Source: an uncultured Eubacterium sp.
GTDB taxonomy: Bacteria; Bacillota; Clostridia; Lachnospirales; Lachnospiraceae
DNA: 64,000 nucleotides
Direction: 5' to 3'
NCBI GenBank assembly: GCA_934316845.1
Contig: CAKRDZ010000008.1
Location: 1 to 64,000 of the forward strand
Of the stretch, positions 43,142 to 52,365 are shown in pieces (the stretch's first letter is position 1; the number at the start of each line of letters is the position of its first letter). A program made the position numbers and the translations under genes. The notes under the pieces are model-generated. The model was not told where the DNA came from. It did no database searches and saw nothing but the letters and a program-made list of their open reading frames with translations.

Positions 43142-44377
43142 TTATTCGTCTATTTCATATTTATCGTAATGTTTTTCACTTCTTGCAATGTACAGAATAT
43201 CTTTGTGATTGACCGCAAAATAGCGGAGAACACAGTTCTCACCCAAAGTATTATTTTTCATGCTCGCAATGCTTGCTGCGGAGATGCTGTTGTAAGTTGC
43301 TGCATATCTTGCGGCGATATCACCGGCACCTTCTTTATGTCCTTTAGCGTAAAACGGCATATAAACGCCATCAATCTCATTTTCGGAGATGTCCGGATCG
43401 ATCACGCCGCCACGCATATAGATGGCAAATTTTTCCAACTGGATATTATCTGTGTTCCAGCCCTTTACGTTATCGATCGTATTTCCTTTCACGACAGCAT
43501 TTTTCCAGTTTAACATCATGATCGGACTCTGGTCAGAATCTTTAAAAGTACAGCCCAGAACTTTCACATTGGTGTGGTATTTATTCGGTGAAAAACGGTG
43601 GGTATCAATGCCGCGGTACAGGTTATAAAAACCACAGTTCTGAATGGTAACATTGAGAACCGGTGTCTTGTCAAATTTGGAATACTGCCCGTTGAAACCA
43701 TCGGTTACTTTGTCCGGAGTATCGAGGTTGATCGCACAGCGTTCTCCGTTCAGATTGTTTTTAAACGTACAATTTTGAATTGTAACATTTTTAGAAGCGA
43801 TGGCTTCGATAAAATGTCCGTCACGGAGATTGGTAAACGTAATGTTGTCAACCAAGACGTTAGAACAGTGTGGGATACGGATGGCTTCACTCTTGTTGCA
43901 GCCGCTCAGATTCATAATAACTTTTCCCTCACCGATGATCTGGATGTTTTTTTCGCCATTGTATTTCCCGACGATCTTTTTCTTATTGATGCGGGAACTG
44001 CGTACGCATTCAAACATAACATGGCTGGCTTTCAGCTGTTTTGTATGGGAGTTGCCAAGTTTATTCATGACAACACCATCTTTCAGTATGATTTTTACAT
44101 TAGATGGAACTAACAAAGCATTGCTGATGTTATAGGTACCTTTTTTGATCGTCAGTGTTCCACCGCCTTTTTTCGACATTTCGTCAAGGTAGGAGCGGAG
44201 TGTGAGGTAATGTTTGGTATACTTGTTATATACCGGATTTTTAACATATTTGTTTTTGTAAGGTTTGCTGGAAGTGCTTACTGTAAAATCTTTTTTTGCC
44301 TGCACCGGTGCAGACACCGTCATGGCAAAAGCGGAAAATAAAAGCAGCAGTCCCAGTAGTTTTGTGATATTCTTCAT
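43142..44377 (-). CDS. Secreted right-handed beta-helix protein
   Basis: A 411-residue exported protein. A signal peptide covers residues 1-27, ending near APVQA. The body has the pattern of a parallel beta-helix: repeated NVTIQNCTF, VLVDNITF, NVKVLGCTF and AVVKGNTI rungs. This fold is used by pectate lyases and related polysaccharide-acting enzymes. The active site is not readable, so it could be a lyase, hydrolase or a binding protein. It begins 18 bp after the prfC stop and is probably cotranscribed with it, an odd pairing. Confidence 0.82.
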   Translation of the reverse strand: MKNITKLLGLLLLFSAFAMTVSAPVQAKKDFTVSTSSKPYKNKYVKNPVYNKYTKHYLTLRSYLDEMSKKGGGTLTIKKGTYNISNALLVPSNVKIILKDGVVMNKLGNSHTKQLKASHVMFECVRSSRINKKKIVGKYNGEKNIQIIGEGKVIMNLSGCNKSEAIRIPHCSNVLVDNITFTNLRDGHFIEAIASKNVTIQNCTFKNNLNGERCAINLDTPDKVTDGFNGQYSKFDKTPVLNVTIQNCGFYNLYRGIDTHRFSPNKYHTNVKVLGCTFKDSDQSPIMMLNWKNAVVKGNTIDNVKGWNTDNIQLEKFAIYMRGGVIDPDISENEIDGVYMPFYAKGHKEGAGDIAARYAATYNSISAASIASMKNNTLGENCVLRYFAVNHKDILYIARSEKHYDKYEIDE

Positions 44378-44395
44378 AAATAAAGTCTCCTTTCG

Positions 44396-45991
44396 TTATT
44401 CGTTGTTCTGGCTTACTTCGCTTAAGACCAGTCCCTCATTTCGGTCTAAGACAGTCTGAATGCTCCAAGGGTGCGTAAAGAGCAGCAGAGGGCGTTCTTT
44501 AAAGTCTTTGACACGCTTGGCATCGGAAGTAAGTGACAGACTGTTTACATCAATGTCTTCGTTTTCAATCCAGCGGACATGCTCATAAGGAAGCTGGTCC
44601 ATACGGATCTCTACGTTGTATTCGTTTTGCAGGCGGTATTGCAGCACCTCAAACTGGAGGGCACCGACTACGCCGACGATGATCTCTTCCATACCGGTAT
44701 TAAATTCCTGGAAGATCTGGATTGCACCTTCCAGTGCAATCTGTGTGATCCCTTTCATAAACTGCTTACGCTTCATCGTATCGACCTGGCGCACACGGGC
44801 GAAATGTTCCGGTGCAAAGGTCGGAATGCCGGCAAAACGGATCGGTTTTTTGGATTTGCATAATGTATCTCCGATGGAAAAGATACCGGGATCGAAAATA
44901 CCGATGATATCACCGGCGTATGCTTCCTCCACATGCTTGCGCTCCTGCGCCATCATCTGCTGAGGCTGGGAAAGACGGATCTTTTTGCCGCCCTGTACAT
45001 GGGTGACTTCCATGCCGGCCGTAAATTTGCCGGAGCAGATACGCATAAATGCGATACGGTCGCGGTGTGCTTTATTCATATTTGCCTGAATCTTAAAGAC
45101 AAAGGCAGAAAAATCTTCCGAAAATGGATCAATGACTTCGTCTCCGGACATACGTGGGAGAGGAGAGGTAGTCATCTCCAGAAAGTGCTGTAAAAAGGTT
45201 TCTACACCAAAATTTGTCAGTGCAGAACCAAAAAAGACAGGGGATAGCTGCCCGGCACGTACTTTTTCCAGATCAAATTCGTCACTTGCACCATCCAGCA
45301 ATTCAATTTCATCCACCAAAATATCATGATATTCTTTTGTAATCAGGTCATCCAGTCCGCTGTCACCTAATTTGGCTTCGATGGACTCGATCTTATGTCC
45401 GTTGTCGGAAGGAAGAAAGCGGGAGATAGTTTTGGTATTCCGGTCATAAACGCCCTTGAAATTTTTTCCGGAACCAATCGGCCAGTTGATCGGACAGGTG
45501 CGGATCCCCAGCACATTTTCAATCTCATCGATCAGTTCAAACGGATCTTTTGCCTCGCGGTCCATTTTGTTGACAAAGGTAAAAATAGGAATCCCGCGCA
45601 TGACGCAGACTTTAAACAATTTGATCGTCTGTGCCTCGACACCCTTGGAGCCGTCGATCACCATGACGGCAGAATCCGCAGCCATCAGTGTACGGTAGGT
45701 ATCTTCGGAGAAGTCCTGATGTCCGGGAGTATCCAGAATGTTGATGCAGAATCCGTCATAGTTAAACTGCAGCACAGAAGAAGTGACGGAAATTCCTCTT
45801 TCTTTTTCAATCTCCATCCAGTCGGAGACGGCATGCTTAGCGGCTTTCCGCCCTTTAACGGAACCGGCAAGATTAATCGCCCCTCCATATAATAAGAACT
45901 TTTCGGTTAGAGTTGTTTTTCCGGCATCCGGGTGTGAGATGATAGCAAAGGTACGCCGCTTTTCGATTTCCTGTTTCAAATTGTTACTCAT
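44396..45991 (-). CDS. prfC: Peptide chain release factor 3
   Basis: A 531-residue translational GTPase that recycles RF1 and RF2 after termination. The G1 loop is SHPDAGKTT, the G2 region GISVTSSVLQF, G3 DTPGHQDFSEDTYR and G4 NKMD. The insertion SVKGRKAAKHAVSDWMEIE is characteristic of RF3. Domain order and length match the family. It lies downstream of tRNA-Gln and a 42 bp mobile-element remnant. RF3 is present in some but not all Clostridia. Confidence 0.96.
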   Translation of the reverse strand: MSNNLKQEIEKRRTFAIISHPDAGKTTLTEKFLLYGGAINLAGSVKGRKAAKHAVSDWMEIEKERGISVTSSVLQFNYDGFCINILDTPGHQDFSEDTYRTLMAADSAVMVIDGSKGVEAQTIKLFKVCVMRGIPIFTFVNKMDREAKDPFELIDEIENVLGIRTCPINWPIGSGKNFKGVYDRNTKTISRFLPSDNGHKIESIEAKLGDSGLDDLITKEYHDILVDEIELLDGASDEFDLEKVRAGQLSPVFFGSALTNFGVETFLQHFLEMTTSPLPRMSGDEVIDPFSEDFSAFVFKIQANMNKAHRDRIAFMRICSGKFTAGMEVTHVQGGKKIRLSQPQQMMAQERKHVEEAYAGDIIGIFDPGIFSIGDTLCKSKKPIRFAGIPTFAPEHFARVRQVDTMKRKQFMKGITQIALEGAIQIFQEFNTGMEEIIVGVVGALQFEVLQYRLQNEYNVEIRMDQLPYEHVRWIENEDIDVNSLSLTSDAKRVKDFKERPLLLFTHPWSIQTVLDRNEGLVLSEVSQNNE

Positions 45992-46028
45992 AAATGATCA
46001 AACTCCATTCTTCTTTCTATTAAAGCAA

Positions 46029-46070
46029 GTAACTATTCAGAAACAGTGGGTGGAAGTCTAAAATAGTTAC
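46029..46070. mobile_element. MITE-like element, 42 bp remnant (copy 4)
   Basis: Only the ends remain: GTAACTATTCAG and AATAGTTAC with about 20 bp between. Flanks TAAAGCAA (46021-46028) and TAAAACAA (46071-46078) match at 7 of 8 positions, like the 8 bp duplications of the long copies. It is probably an internal deletion product that still transposed, or decayed after insertion. It lies between tRNA-Gln and prfC. Confidence 0.75.
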
Positions 46071-46076
46071 TAAAAC

Positions 46077-46113
46077 AAAAAGCTCTGAACAACTACTGCC
46101 ATTCAAAGCTTTT
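46077..46113 (-). terminator. Terminator of tRNA-Gln
   Basis: On the minus strand a 12 bp stem with one wobble pair (TTCAAAGCTTTT region at 46102-46113 with 46077-46089) is followed by TTTTTGTTTT. It ends just 7 bp below the tRNA. Confidence 0.8.
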
Positions 46114-46120
46114 CTCATAA

Positions 46121-46192
46121 CTGGGCTACAAGGATTCGAACCTTGAAATGCTGGAGTCAGAGTCCAGTGCCTTACCGTTTGGCGATAGCCCA
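46121..46192 (-). tRNA. tRNA-Gln (anticodon CTG)
   Basis: The acceptor stem TGGGCTA pairs with TAGCCCA, followed by discriminator G. The D arm is TCGCCAAACGGTAAGGCA. The anticodon stem CTGGA/TCCAG closes the loop CTCTGAC, giving anticodon CTG. The T arm is CAAGGTTCGAATCCTTG. No 3' CCA is encoded, so it must be added by the nucleotidyltransferase. A matching TTG-anticodon tRNA-Gln must lie elsewhere. Confidence 0.95.
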
Positions 46193-46297
46193 ATGTCAAC
46201 CGACAAGTGATATTATACAACAAGAAATTTCAAAATGCAAGTGTTTTTTTGAAAAAAATCAAAAAAATTTTATTTCCTATTAAAAGGGCAAATTCTC

Positions 46298-46326
46298 TTG
46301 ACAAGTTTCAAAAATTTGTATACAAT
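46298..46326 (+). promoter_or_regulatory. Promoter of guaB
   Basis: TTGACA (46298-46303), 17 bp, TACAAT (46321-46326). The leader to the ATG is short and AT-rich with no riboswitch-like fold. Confidence 0.88.
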
Positions 46327-46373
46327 TTTATAAATATACAAAAAAGATTAATAAGAAAAGGAGAGACGAAAAA

Positions 46374-47825
46374 ATGGGTAAGATTATTGGTGAAGGCATT
46401 ACATTTGACGACGTTTTATTGGTTCCGGCTTATTCGGAAGTCATTCCTAACCAGGTAGAGTTAAAAACTCATTTGACAAAAAACATTGAATTGAACATTC
46501 CTATGATGAGCGCAGGAATGGATACGGTTACGGAACACCGTATGGCGATTGCGATGGCACGTCAGGGTGGTATCGGTATTATCCACAAAAATATGACAAT
46601 TGAGCAGCAGGCAGAAGAGGTCGATAAGGTAAAACGTTCTGAGAATGGAGTTATTACAGATCCATTTTATTTGTCTCCGGAGCATACATTGGAAGATGCC
46701 AATAATTTAATGGCAAAATTCCGCATTTCCGGTGTACCGATCACAGAGGGAAGAAAATTAGTTGGTATCATTACAAACCGTGATCTTAAGTTCGAGACAG
46801 ATTTTTCGAAAAAGATCAAAGAAAGCATGACATCCGACGGGCTCGTTACAGCGAAAGAAGGAATTACTTTGGATGAGGCAAAGAAGATTCTTGCCAAAGC
46901 ACGTAAAGAGAAACTTCCTATTGTAGATGACGAAGGAAATTTGAGTGGATTGATTACGATCAAAGACATCGAAAAACAGATTAAATATCCAAATTCCGCA
47001 AAAGATGCACAGGGAAGACTTCTATGTGGTGCAGGTGTTGGTGTTACGGCAAACATTCTTGACCGTGTGGATGCTTTGGTAAAGGCAAAAGTTGATGTTA
47101 TTGTTATTGATACGGCGCATGGTCATTCAGCAAACGTTCTTCGTGTTGTGAAGATGGTACGTGATGCATATCCGGAACTTGGAATTATTGCCGGTAATGT
47201 AGCGACAGGAGAGGCTACAAAGGCATTGATCGAAGCAGGTGTGGATGCTGTTAAAGTAGGTATCGGACCGGGATCCATCTGTACGACACGTGTTGTAGCC
47301 GGTATCGGGGTTCCTCAGGTGACAGCGATCATGGATTGTTACGAAGCTGCAAAACCATATGGTATTCCAATTATCGCGGATGGTGGTATCAAGTATTCCG
47401 GTGATATGACAAAAGCCATCGCTGCAGGAGCAAATGTCTGCATGATGGGAAGTATCTTTGCAGGATGTGATGAGAGTCCGGGAACATTCGAATTGTTCCA
47501 GGGAAGAAAATATAAAGTTTATCGTGGTATGGGATCGATCGCTGCCATGGAAAACGGAAGTAAAGACCGTTATTTCCAGCAGGATGCGAAGAAACTTGTT
47601 CCGGAAGGGGTAGAAGGACGAGTTGCTTACAAAGGAACTGTAGAAGATACGGTATTCCAGCTGATTGGTGGTATCCGTTCCGGTATGGGATATTGTGGAG
47701 CAAAGACGATTGAAGATCTGAAAGAAAGCGGACAATTTGTTAAGATTTCGGCAGCATCTTTGAAAGAGAGTCATCCACATGACATTCATATCACAAAAGA
47801 GGCACCAAACTATAGTGTCGAATAA
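46374..47825 (+). CDS. guaB: IMP dehydrogenase
   Basis: A 483-residue enzyme that oxidises IMP to XMP, the entry to guanine nucleotide synthesis. The N-terminal TFDDVLLVPAYSEV, two CBS domains at about 90-205, the catalytic loop VGIGPGSICTTR and the flap EGVEGRVAYKG are all typical. It starts behind AAGGAGAG. The amidase gene overlaps its last codons. Confidence 0.97.
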   Translation: MGKIIGEGITFDDVLLVPAYSEVIPNQVELKTHLTKNIELNIPMMSAGMDTVTEHRMAIAMARQGGIGIIHKNMTIEQQAEEVDKVKRSENGVITDPFYLSPEHTLEDANNLMAKFRISGVPITEGRKLVGIITNRDLKFETDFSKKIKESMTSDGLVTAKEGITLDEAKKILAKARKEKLPIVDDEGNLSGLITIKDIEKQIKYPNSAKDAQGRLLCGAGVGVTANILDRVDALVKAKVDVIVIDTAHGHSANVLRVVKMVRDAYPELGIIAGNVATGEATKALIEAGVDAVKVGIGPGSICTTRVVAGIGVPQVTAIMDCYEAAKPYGIPIIADGGIKYSGDMTKAIAAGANVCMMGSIFAGCDESPGTFELFQGRKYKVYRGMGSIAAMENGSKDRYFQQDAKKLVPEGVEGRVAYKGTVEDTVFQLIGGIRSGMGYCGAKTIEDLKESGQFVKISAASLKESHPHDIHITKEAPNYSVE

Positions 47826-48507
47826 AAGAATATACCGGCGCAGAAAACGGCGTCGTATGAGTAAAAGAGGGCGCTATGCTGCGATAATCGGCATAGCAGC
47901 CCTTGTTCTTTTTATCACGCTTCTTGTCGTGGCTGGAACCCGCCGGCAAAAGGCAGAGCAGCAGACGGCGAGCGAGAAAACGTACCCGGATATTACCTTT
48001 GATGTCCGCTTTTTAGACCCCAACCCTTACTCAAGACCACAACTGGCATTGAAGAAAGTTCATGCCATCGTCGTACACTATACAGCGAATCCCGGAGTAG
48101 ATGCGGTAGCAAACCGCAATTATTTTAACAATTTGCCGAAAGCAAATGAAAAGAAACAAAAAAAGACGTATGCCAGCAGCCATTTTGTAATCGGATTGGA
48201 TGGCACGATTGTGCAATGCATTCCATTGGAAGAGATGGCGTATGCGTCAAATGACAGAAATTCTGACACGGTTTCCATCGAGTGCTGCCATAAAAAGGAA
48301 AATGGAAAGTTTACGGCGCAGACGCAGGCCGCTCTGATACAATTGTGTACTTATCTGTGCATCAAATTTGATCTTACGGAAGAGAATCTGATACGGCATT
48401 ACGATGTGACGGGAAAAATCTGTCCGAAATATTTTGTGGAGCATCCCGATGCATGGGAAACGTTCAAAAAAGATGTTGGCATGGAATTGAAAAAATACCA
48501 GAATTAA
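47815..48507 (+). CDS. Membrane-anchored N-acetylmuramoyl-L-alanine amidase (amidase_2 fold)
   Basis: About 230 residues. A strongly basic start (KRIYRRRKRRRMSKRGR) and one membrane segment anchor the protein with its enzyme domain outside. Zinc ligands are His in IVVHYTA, His in LIRHYDVTGK and Cys in KICPKYF, as in AmpD/PGRP amidases that cut the MurNAc-Ala bond of peptidoglycan. The GTG start at 47815 overlaps the guaB end by 11 bp; a later ATG at 47857 lacks an RBS. A role in wall turnover or sporulation is possible. Confidence 0.85.
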   Translation: MSNKRIYRRRKRRRMSKRGRYAAIIGIAALVLFITLLVVAGTRRQKAEQQTASEKTYPDITFDVRFLDPNPYSRPQLALKKVHAIVVHYTANPGVDAVANRNYFNNLPKANEKKQKKTYASSHFVIGLDGTIVQCIPLEEMAYASNDRNSDTVSIECCHKKENGKFTAQTQAALIQLCTYLCIKFDLTEENLIRHYDVTGKICPKYFVEHPDAWETFKKDVGMELKKYQN

Positions 48508-48518
48508 AAAATCAGAAT

Positions 48519-48562
48519 AAAAACGGTATCCCGGTGAAAACTTCACCTGAGATACCGTTTTT
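48519..48562. terminator. Two-way terminator between the amidase and chemoreceptor genes
   Basis: A perfect 12 bp stem (AAAAACGGTATC with GATACCGTTTTT, 48519-48530 and 48551-48562) with an inner GGTGAA/TTCACC stem. A and T tracts flank both sides. Confidence 0.9.
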
Positions 48563-48579
48563 ATCTCTATCTTATTGGT

Positions 48580-51213
48580 TTATTTGGTCTTAAATTTAGA
48601 GATTGCATCTCCCAGACGTTCCGCACGGATCATCAGCTGGGAGGAAGCGTCATCTAAAGAGGTAAGTGCCTCGGACTGTTTATCGGTTACGTTAGCAACC
48701 GAAGTAACAGATGCCAGCGTTTCTTCCAAAATCGCGGAAATGTTTTCCATCGAGTTCAAAGTGGAAGAACCGGATGCTTCCATGTCTTTGGAACTGCTCT
48801 GAATACTTTCGAGGTATTCGGAAAGTTTTTCGATGCGCTGTTTCAAAGTCTGGAAGGAGTGGGCGGTAGCGGCTACGGCTTCTACCTGCTCATCGACAAT
48901 TTCCTCTGCTGTCTGTGCCGTGTTTACAGCCTCTTTAGTGGCTTCTGTAATCTCGGTAACGATATTTGAAATCTTACCGGCAGAAGCAAGACACTGGTCA
49001 GCTAATTTACGGATCTGCGTTGCTACGACGGAGAATCCCTTACCGGCAGCACCTGCACGGGCTGCTTCGATTGAAGCATTCAAGGAAAGCAGGTTTGTTT
49101 CTTCGGCGATGTCATTGATACTGTTGACAATCTGGCCGATGTTTTTCGAATGTACGGACAATTCTTTGATTGTCTGGATGACACTATCGGTAATGTCTGT
49201 CGTCGATTTTGTCTTCGCATTCAGGTTATCCATGTTGGTTAATCCGGAATTGATCGCTACCTGTGTAGAAGCGGCGATGCTTCCGATTTCATTTGTATTA
49301 TCATTTACGACGTTGATCTTTGTAAACAAGCTGTCCATTTCATTCAGACAGTCCGTAGCACTTTCGGTCTGTTCGCCGACTCCAATCTCAATCTCATGTA
49401 CTGAAGACTGGATGTCTTTTGTCGTTTCGGAGAACGTAGTGGAAGAGGTGTTTACTTTGTTCAGCGATACGCTCAAGGCATCGTAAACGGATTCCACTTC
49501 CATGATCAGACTGCGGATGTTGGCAAGCATGTCATTACAGCTTCCATACAGAAGGGAAAATTCGTCACGGCGATTCGTACGGAATTCGACGGTAAGATCT
49601 CCTTTGGAAACTTTTGCCAATTCCTTAATGGAAAGATTGATGGATTTACTAAATCCTTTGGAGATCAATGTTCCTACGATCATCGCAATGATACAGGAAA
49701 TAACAACCATAACAAACGTAAGCACGCGGATGCTGTTTGCCTGTGCTACGATGACGGACTGTGGAACCATGCTGCAGAGCATGATGCCGGAACGACCGAT
49801 TTTTTCGAAGGTAAACAGATACGTTTTTCCATCAAAGCGAACATAATCTTTTCCGGAATCTTTTTCACTTTTCAAAGCGTCTTTATAAAAATCCTGATCC
49901 TTGTAAATGGTTTCTTTTACAATGTTATTTTGCGATTTTGCTTTTCCTTCTTCTTCTTTTGTAATATCTTTTCCTTCAACAACCATTTCCTGATTGTCCG
50001 GAGTGATGATACCGACATAACTTCCTTCACCAAGGTTAAAGTTTGTTAAAATATCTAAGATAGCATCTTTTTTAATATCTACGATCATTACAGCATCTGT
50101 CGTAGAGGACACATCATGAGCTACACGAAGGATATAAGAAGACGGTTCTACCAGCAAAAGCTCATCCAGTTTTGGCATGGAACCGGAACCTACCCAGTAA
50201 TAACTCGTGGCATCCATCGAAACTTCTTTTCCCAGTTCGGTATCAAGGAAAGCAGAGTAGATTTCTTCGCCTTTGGAGTGAATGTCACGTTTGGCTTCAA
50301 CGTCTTCTTTGGTTTTATCTTCCTGACCGCGCAGTTTTGACTGGGAACTAAAGGTATTATATCCGCCTTTTACAATGTATATATTTCCAATAAACTGGTT
50401 CGCAGCTACTTTGTTACTGATGGACTGGTTGAAAGAATTGTATACATTTGTTTTTCCGTTATTTGCGTCTGTCAGTACCTGGTCTGCTTCTTCAAATTCA
50501 TCTTTGATCGTAGCATAATCATAATAGGTTTTGTAATAGGCTGTAGTGCCCGGGGTGAGGGAGTTGATTTTTTCTTGAAGAGCATCATATTTTTTCTTCA
50601 AGTCATCTCTGGTTTTCTGCTGTGCGTCATTGGTACTGTATTCACCGGAATAATATGTACTAAGTTCGCTGTCGGATAATACAGTGTTCATATCTGATTC
50701 AATGTTTGACAAGGCAAAAGTAAAATATTCATTTGCCATATTCATGGTCTGCGAGACAGCGGATTCGTAGTTATCATTCAAGGCTCTTGAGGATCGGGAA
50801 TAAGAAACGATTCCCAATATTACGATCAACATAACCGGGATGAGGTAACAGCCGATCAATTTTGTCTGAATGCAAAATTGAGGAAGGACTTTTACATTCC
50901 CATCCAGAAGCGGAGCATCTTTTGCTGATTTTTTCGGCAAAAGTGTTGGGATGATGCGGATTAATGCTGCAATCCGGCGCCCCAGCCATTTCAGCTTATC
51001 CCATACGAATCCGATCGGCTTTGGAAGCTGCTTCGAAGATTTTGTTGTATGCGTTTTCTGACGCACCGGCCGTGGCGGCTTGATCTTTGGCTTACGTGCC
51101 GCCTTTTTTGGCTGTTTCATTCGTGCCTTTTTTACCTTCTCTGCTTTTGGCTTTTTTTCTTTAGGAGTACGAACTGTTTTTTCTTTTTTCTTCATATTTA
51201 ATAATTTTTTCAT
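48580..51213 (-). CDS. Methyl-accepting chemotaxis protein with a long basic N-terminal extension
   Basis: An 877-residue receptor. The first membrane segment starts only at about residue 119. Before it lies a Lys/Arg/Pro-rich cytoplasmic stretch; about 26 of the first 60 residues are Lys or Arg. Residues 140-500 form a dCACHE-like outside sensor, followed by a second membrane segment and HAMP. The signalling tip is INDIAEETNLLSLNASIEAA. The long extension is not part of normal receptors. No che or flagellar genes are nearby. The ATG follows GGAGGA, 27 bp after the deaminase gene, so the two may share a transcript. Confidence 0.9.
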   Translation of the reverse strand: MKKLLNMKKKEKTVRTPKEKKPKAEKVKKARMKQPKKAARKPKIKPPRPVRQKTHTTKSSKQLPKPIGFVWDKLKWLGRRIAALIRIIPTLLPKKSAKDAPLLDGNVKVLPQFCIQTKLIGCYLIPVMLIVILGIVSYSRSSRALNDNYESAVSQTMNMANEYFTFALSNIESDMNTVLSDSELSTYYSGEYSTNDAQQKTRDDLKKKYDALQEKINSLTPGTTAYYKTYYDYATIKDEFEEADQVLTDANNGKTNVYNSFNQSISNKVAANQFIGNIYIVKGGYNTFSSQSKLRGQEDKTKEDVEAKRDIHSKGEEIYSAFLDTELGKEVSMDATSYYWVGSGSMPKLDELLLVEPSSYILRVAHDVSSTTDAVMIVDIKKDAILDILTNFNLGEGSYVGIITPDNQEMVVEGKDITKEEEGKAKSQNNIVKETIYKDQDFYKDALKSEKDSGKDYVRFDGKTYLFTFEKIGRSGIMLCSMVPQSVIVAQANSIRVLTFVMVVISCIIAMIVGTLISKGFSKSINLSIKELAKVSKGDLTVEFRTNRRDEFSLLYGSCNDMLANIRSLIMEVESVYDALSVSLNKVNTSSTTFSETTKDIQSSVHEIEIGVGEQTESATDCLNEMDSLFTKINVVNDNTNEIGSIAASTQVAINSGLTNMDNLNAKTKSTTDITDSVIQTIKELSVHSKNIGQIVNSINDIAEETNLLSLNASIEAARAGAAGKGFSVVATQIRKLADQCLASAGKISNIVTEITEATKEAVNTAQTAEEIVDEQVEAVAATAHSFQTLKQRIEKLSEYLESIQSSSKDMEASGSSTLNSMENISAILEETLASVTSVANVTDKQSEALTSLDDASSQLMIRAERLGDAISKFKTK

Positions 51214-51240
51214 GAGAGTCCTCCGTTCTTGGTGTTTTGA

Positions 51241-51720
51241 TTAAATATATAAAGTCAATTCTCCGCCTTTGGTTTCGTATTTACGATAAGATACACCCGC
51301 AGATTTCATCATTTTTTTTGCAGCGATCACACTGGCGGTATCGGCATACTTATCTTCGGCGTAAATTATTTCTTTGATTCCAGACTGGATCAATGCTTTT
51401 GTACACTCGTTGCACGGAAAGAGTGTGGTATAAATACGGGCACCCTGCAGGCGAAAACCGGAGTAATTCAGTAATGCATTCAATTCGGCATGACAGACAT
51501 AAAGATATTTTGTGTCCAGGTCATCACCGGAGCGGTCCCAAGGATATTCGTCATCGGAGCAGCCACGCGGCATACCATTGTAACCGACTGATAAAATACG
51601 GTTGTCCGGAGCGACGATGCAGGCACCGACACGTGTGTGCGGATCTTTGCTTCGTGAAGCGGATAATGTGGCAATGCCCATAAAATACTGATCCCATGAC
51701 AGATAATCTGTATTTTTCAT
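51241..51720 (-). CDS. Deoxycytidylate deaminase family protein
   Basis: About 159 residues. It should convert dCMP to dUMP for thymidylate synthesis. The zinc site is CHAELNAL and PCNEC, with the catalytic Glu in HAE. SRDPHTRVGA-like SKDPHTRVGACIV and VGYNGMPRGC are typical of ComEB-type dCMP deaminases. The start after GGAG was chosen over two upstream in-frame ATGs. It precedes the chemoreceptor gene. Confidence 0.9.
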   Translation of the reverse strand: MKNTDYLSWDQYFMGIATLSASRSKDPHTRVGACIVAPDNRILSVGYNGMPRGCSDDEYPWDRSGDDLDTKYLYVCHAELNALLNYSGFRLQGARIYTTLFPCNECTKALIQSGIKEIIYAEDKYADTASVIAAKKMMKSAGVSYRKYETKGGELTLYI

Positions 51721-51763
51721 AGTAATCTCCATTCTCGTATAAATACTCATTTATATAAATAAA

Positions 51764-51792
51764 AGCATACCATTTTTTTGAAAGTTTGTAAA
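51764..51792 (-). promoter_or_regulatory. Promoter of the dCMP deaminase gene
   Basis: On the minus strand: TTTACA, 17 bp, TATGCT, about 40 bp before the start codon. Confidence 0.6.
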
Positions 51793-51855
51793 CCTTTTTT
51801 ACGGCTTTTTCATGGTCTTATATAAGGATGCCGTGGTTCGTTTTTTGAGAACATC

Positions 51856-51889
51856 AAAAAAGGAAATGCCGGACGACATTTCCTTTTTT
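51856..51889 (-). terminator. Terminator of rpsT
   Basis: A perfect 13 bp stem, AAAAAAGGAAATG (51856-51868) with CATTTCCTTTTTT (51877-51889), and an 8 nt loop. It lies 57 bp downstream of rpsT on the minus strand and separates it from the deaminase gene. Confidence 0.9.
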
Positions 51890-51946
51890 CTATGACGGGT
51901 AGAATTGTAGTAGCAGTACGACTGCCTTCTACATACTTAAGTCAAA

Positions 51947-52210
51947 TTATGAAAGTTTGTTTACAGCAAGTGTCAAGCGGGATACTTTTCTTGCTGCATT
52001 GTTCTTATGATAAATACCTTTTTTGGCAGCTTTATCAATTTCGGAAACTGCAGCTTTCAATGCGTCTGTTGCTGCTGCTTTGTCATTTGCTTCGATTGCA
52101 ACCTCTACTTTTTTGATCGCAGTCTTAACTTTAGAACGGATTGATTTGTTTCTGTCAGCTCTTTTCTGTGAAACAAGAATTCTTTTCTTTGCAGACTTAA
52201 TATTTGCCAA
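51947..52210 (-). CDS. rpsT: 30S ribosomal protein S20
   Basis: An 87-residue basic ribosomal protein that binds 16S rRNA. The N-terminus ANIKSAKKRILVSQKR is that of S20. The start is TTG, nine bases after GGAGG; an upstream in-frame ATG overlaps the RBS and would give an atypical N-terminus. A non-ATG start for S20 is known in several bacteria and may take part in autogenous control. It is monocistronic with its own promoter and terminator. Confidence 0.95.
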   Translation of the reverse strand: MANIKSAKKRILVSQKRADRNKSIRSKVKTAIKKVEVAIEANDKAAATDALKAAVSEIDKAAKKGIYHKNNAARKVSRLTLAVNKLS

Positions 52211-52294
52211 TTCTAACACCTCCATTGTTATATTTCATTTAATTTATGATGTTTTGCTAAACGGACACGGACATTAACATAAACATACTCATTT

Positions 52295-52323
52295 ATAATA
52301 GTACAAAAAGAGAATGTTGTCAA
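52295..52323 (-). promoter_or_regulatory. Promoter of rpsT
   Basis: On the minus strand: TTGACA, 17 bp, TATTAT. Near-consensus, as expected of a ribosomal protein gene. It lies in the rpsT-gpr spacer. Confidence 0.85.
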
Positions 52324-52365
52324 TACATAAATGGAAAAAATTTGGGGAATAATGGAGAAAGAATA

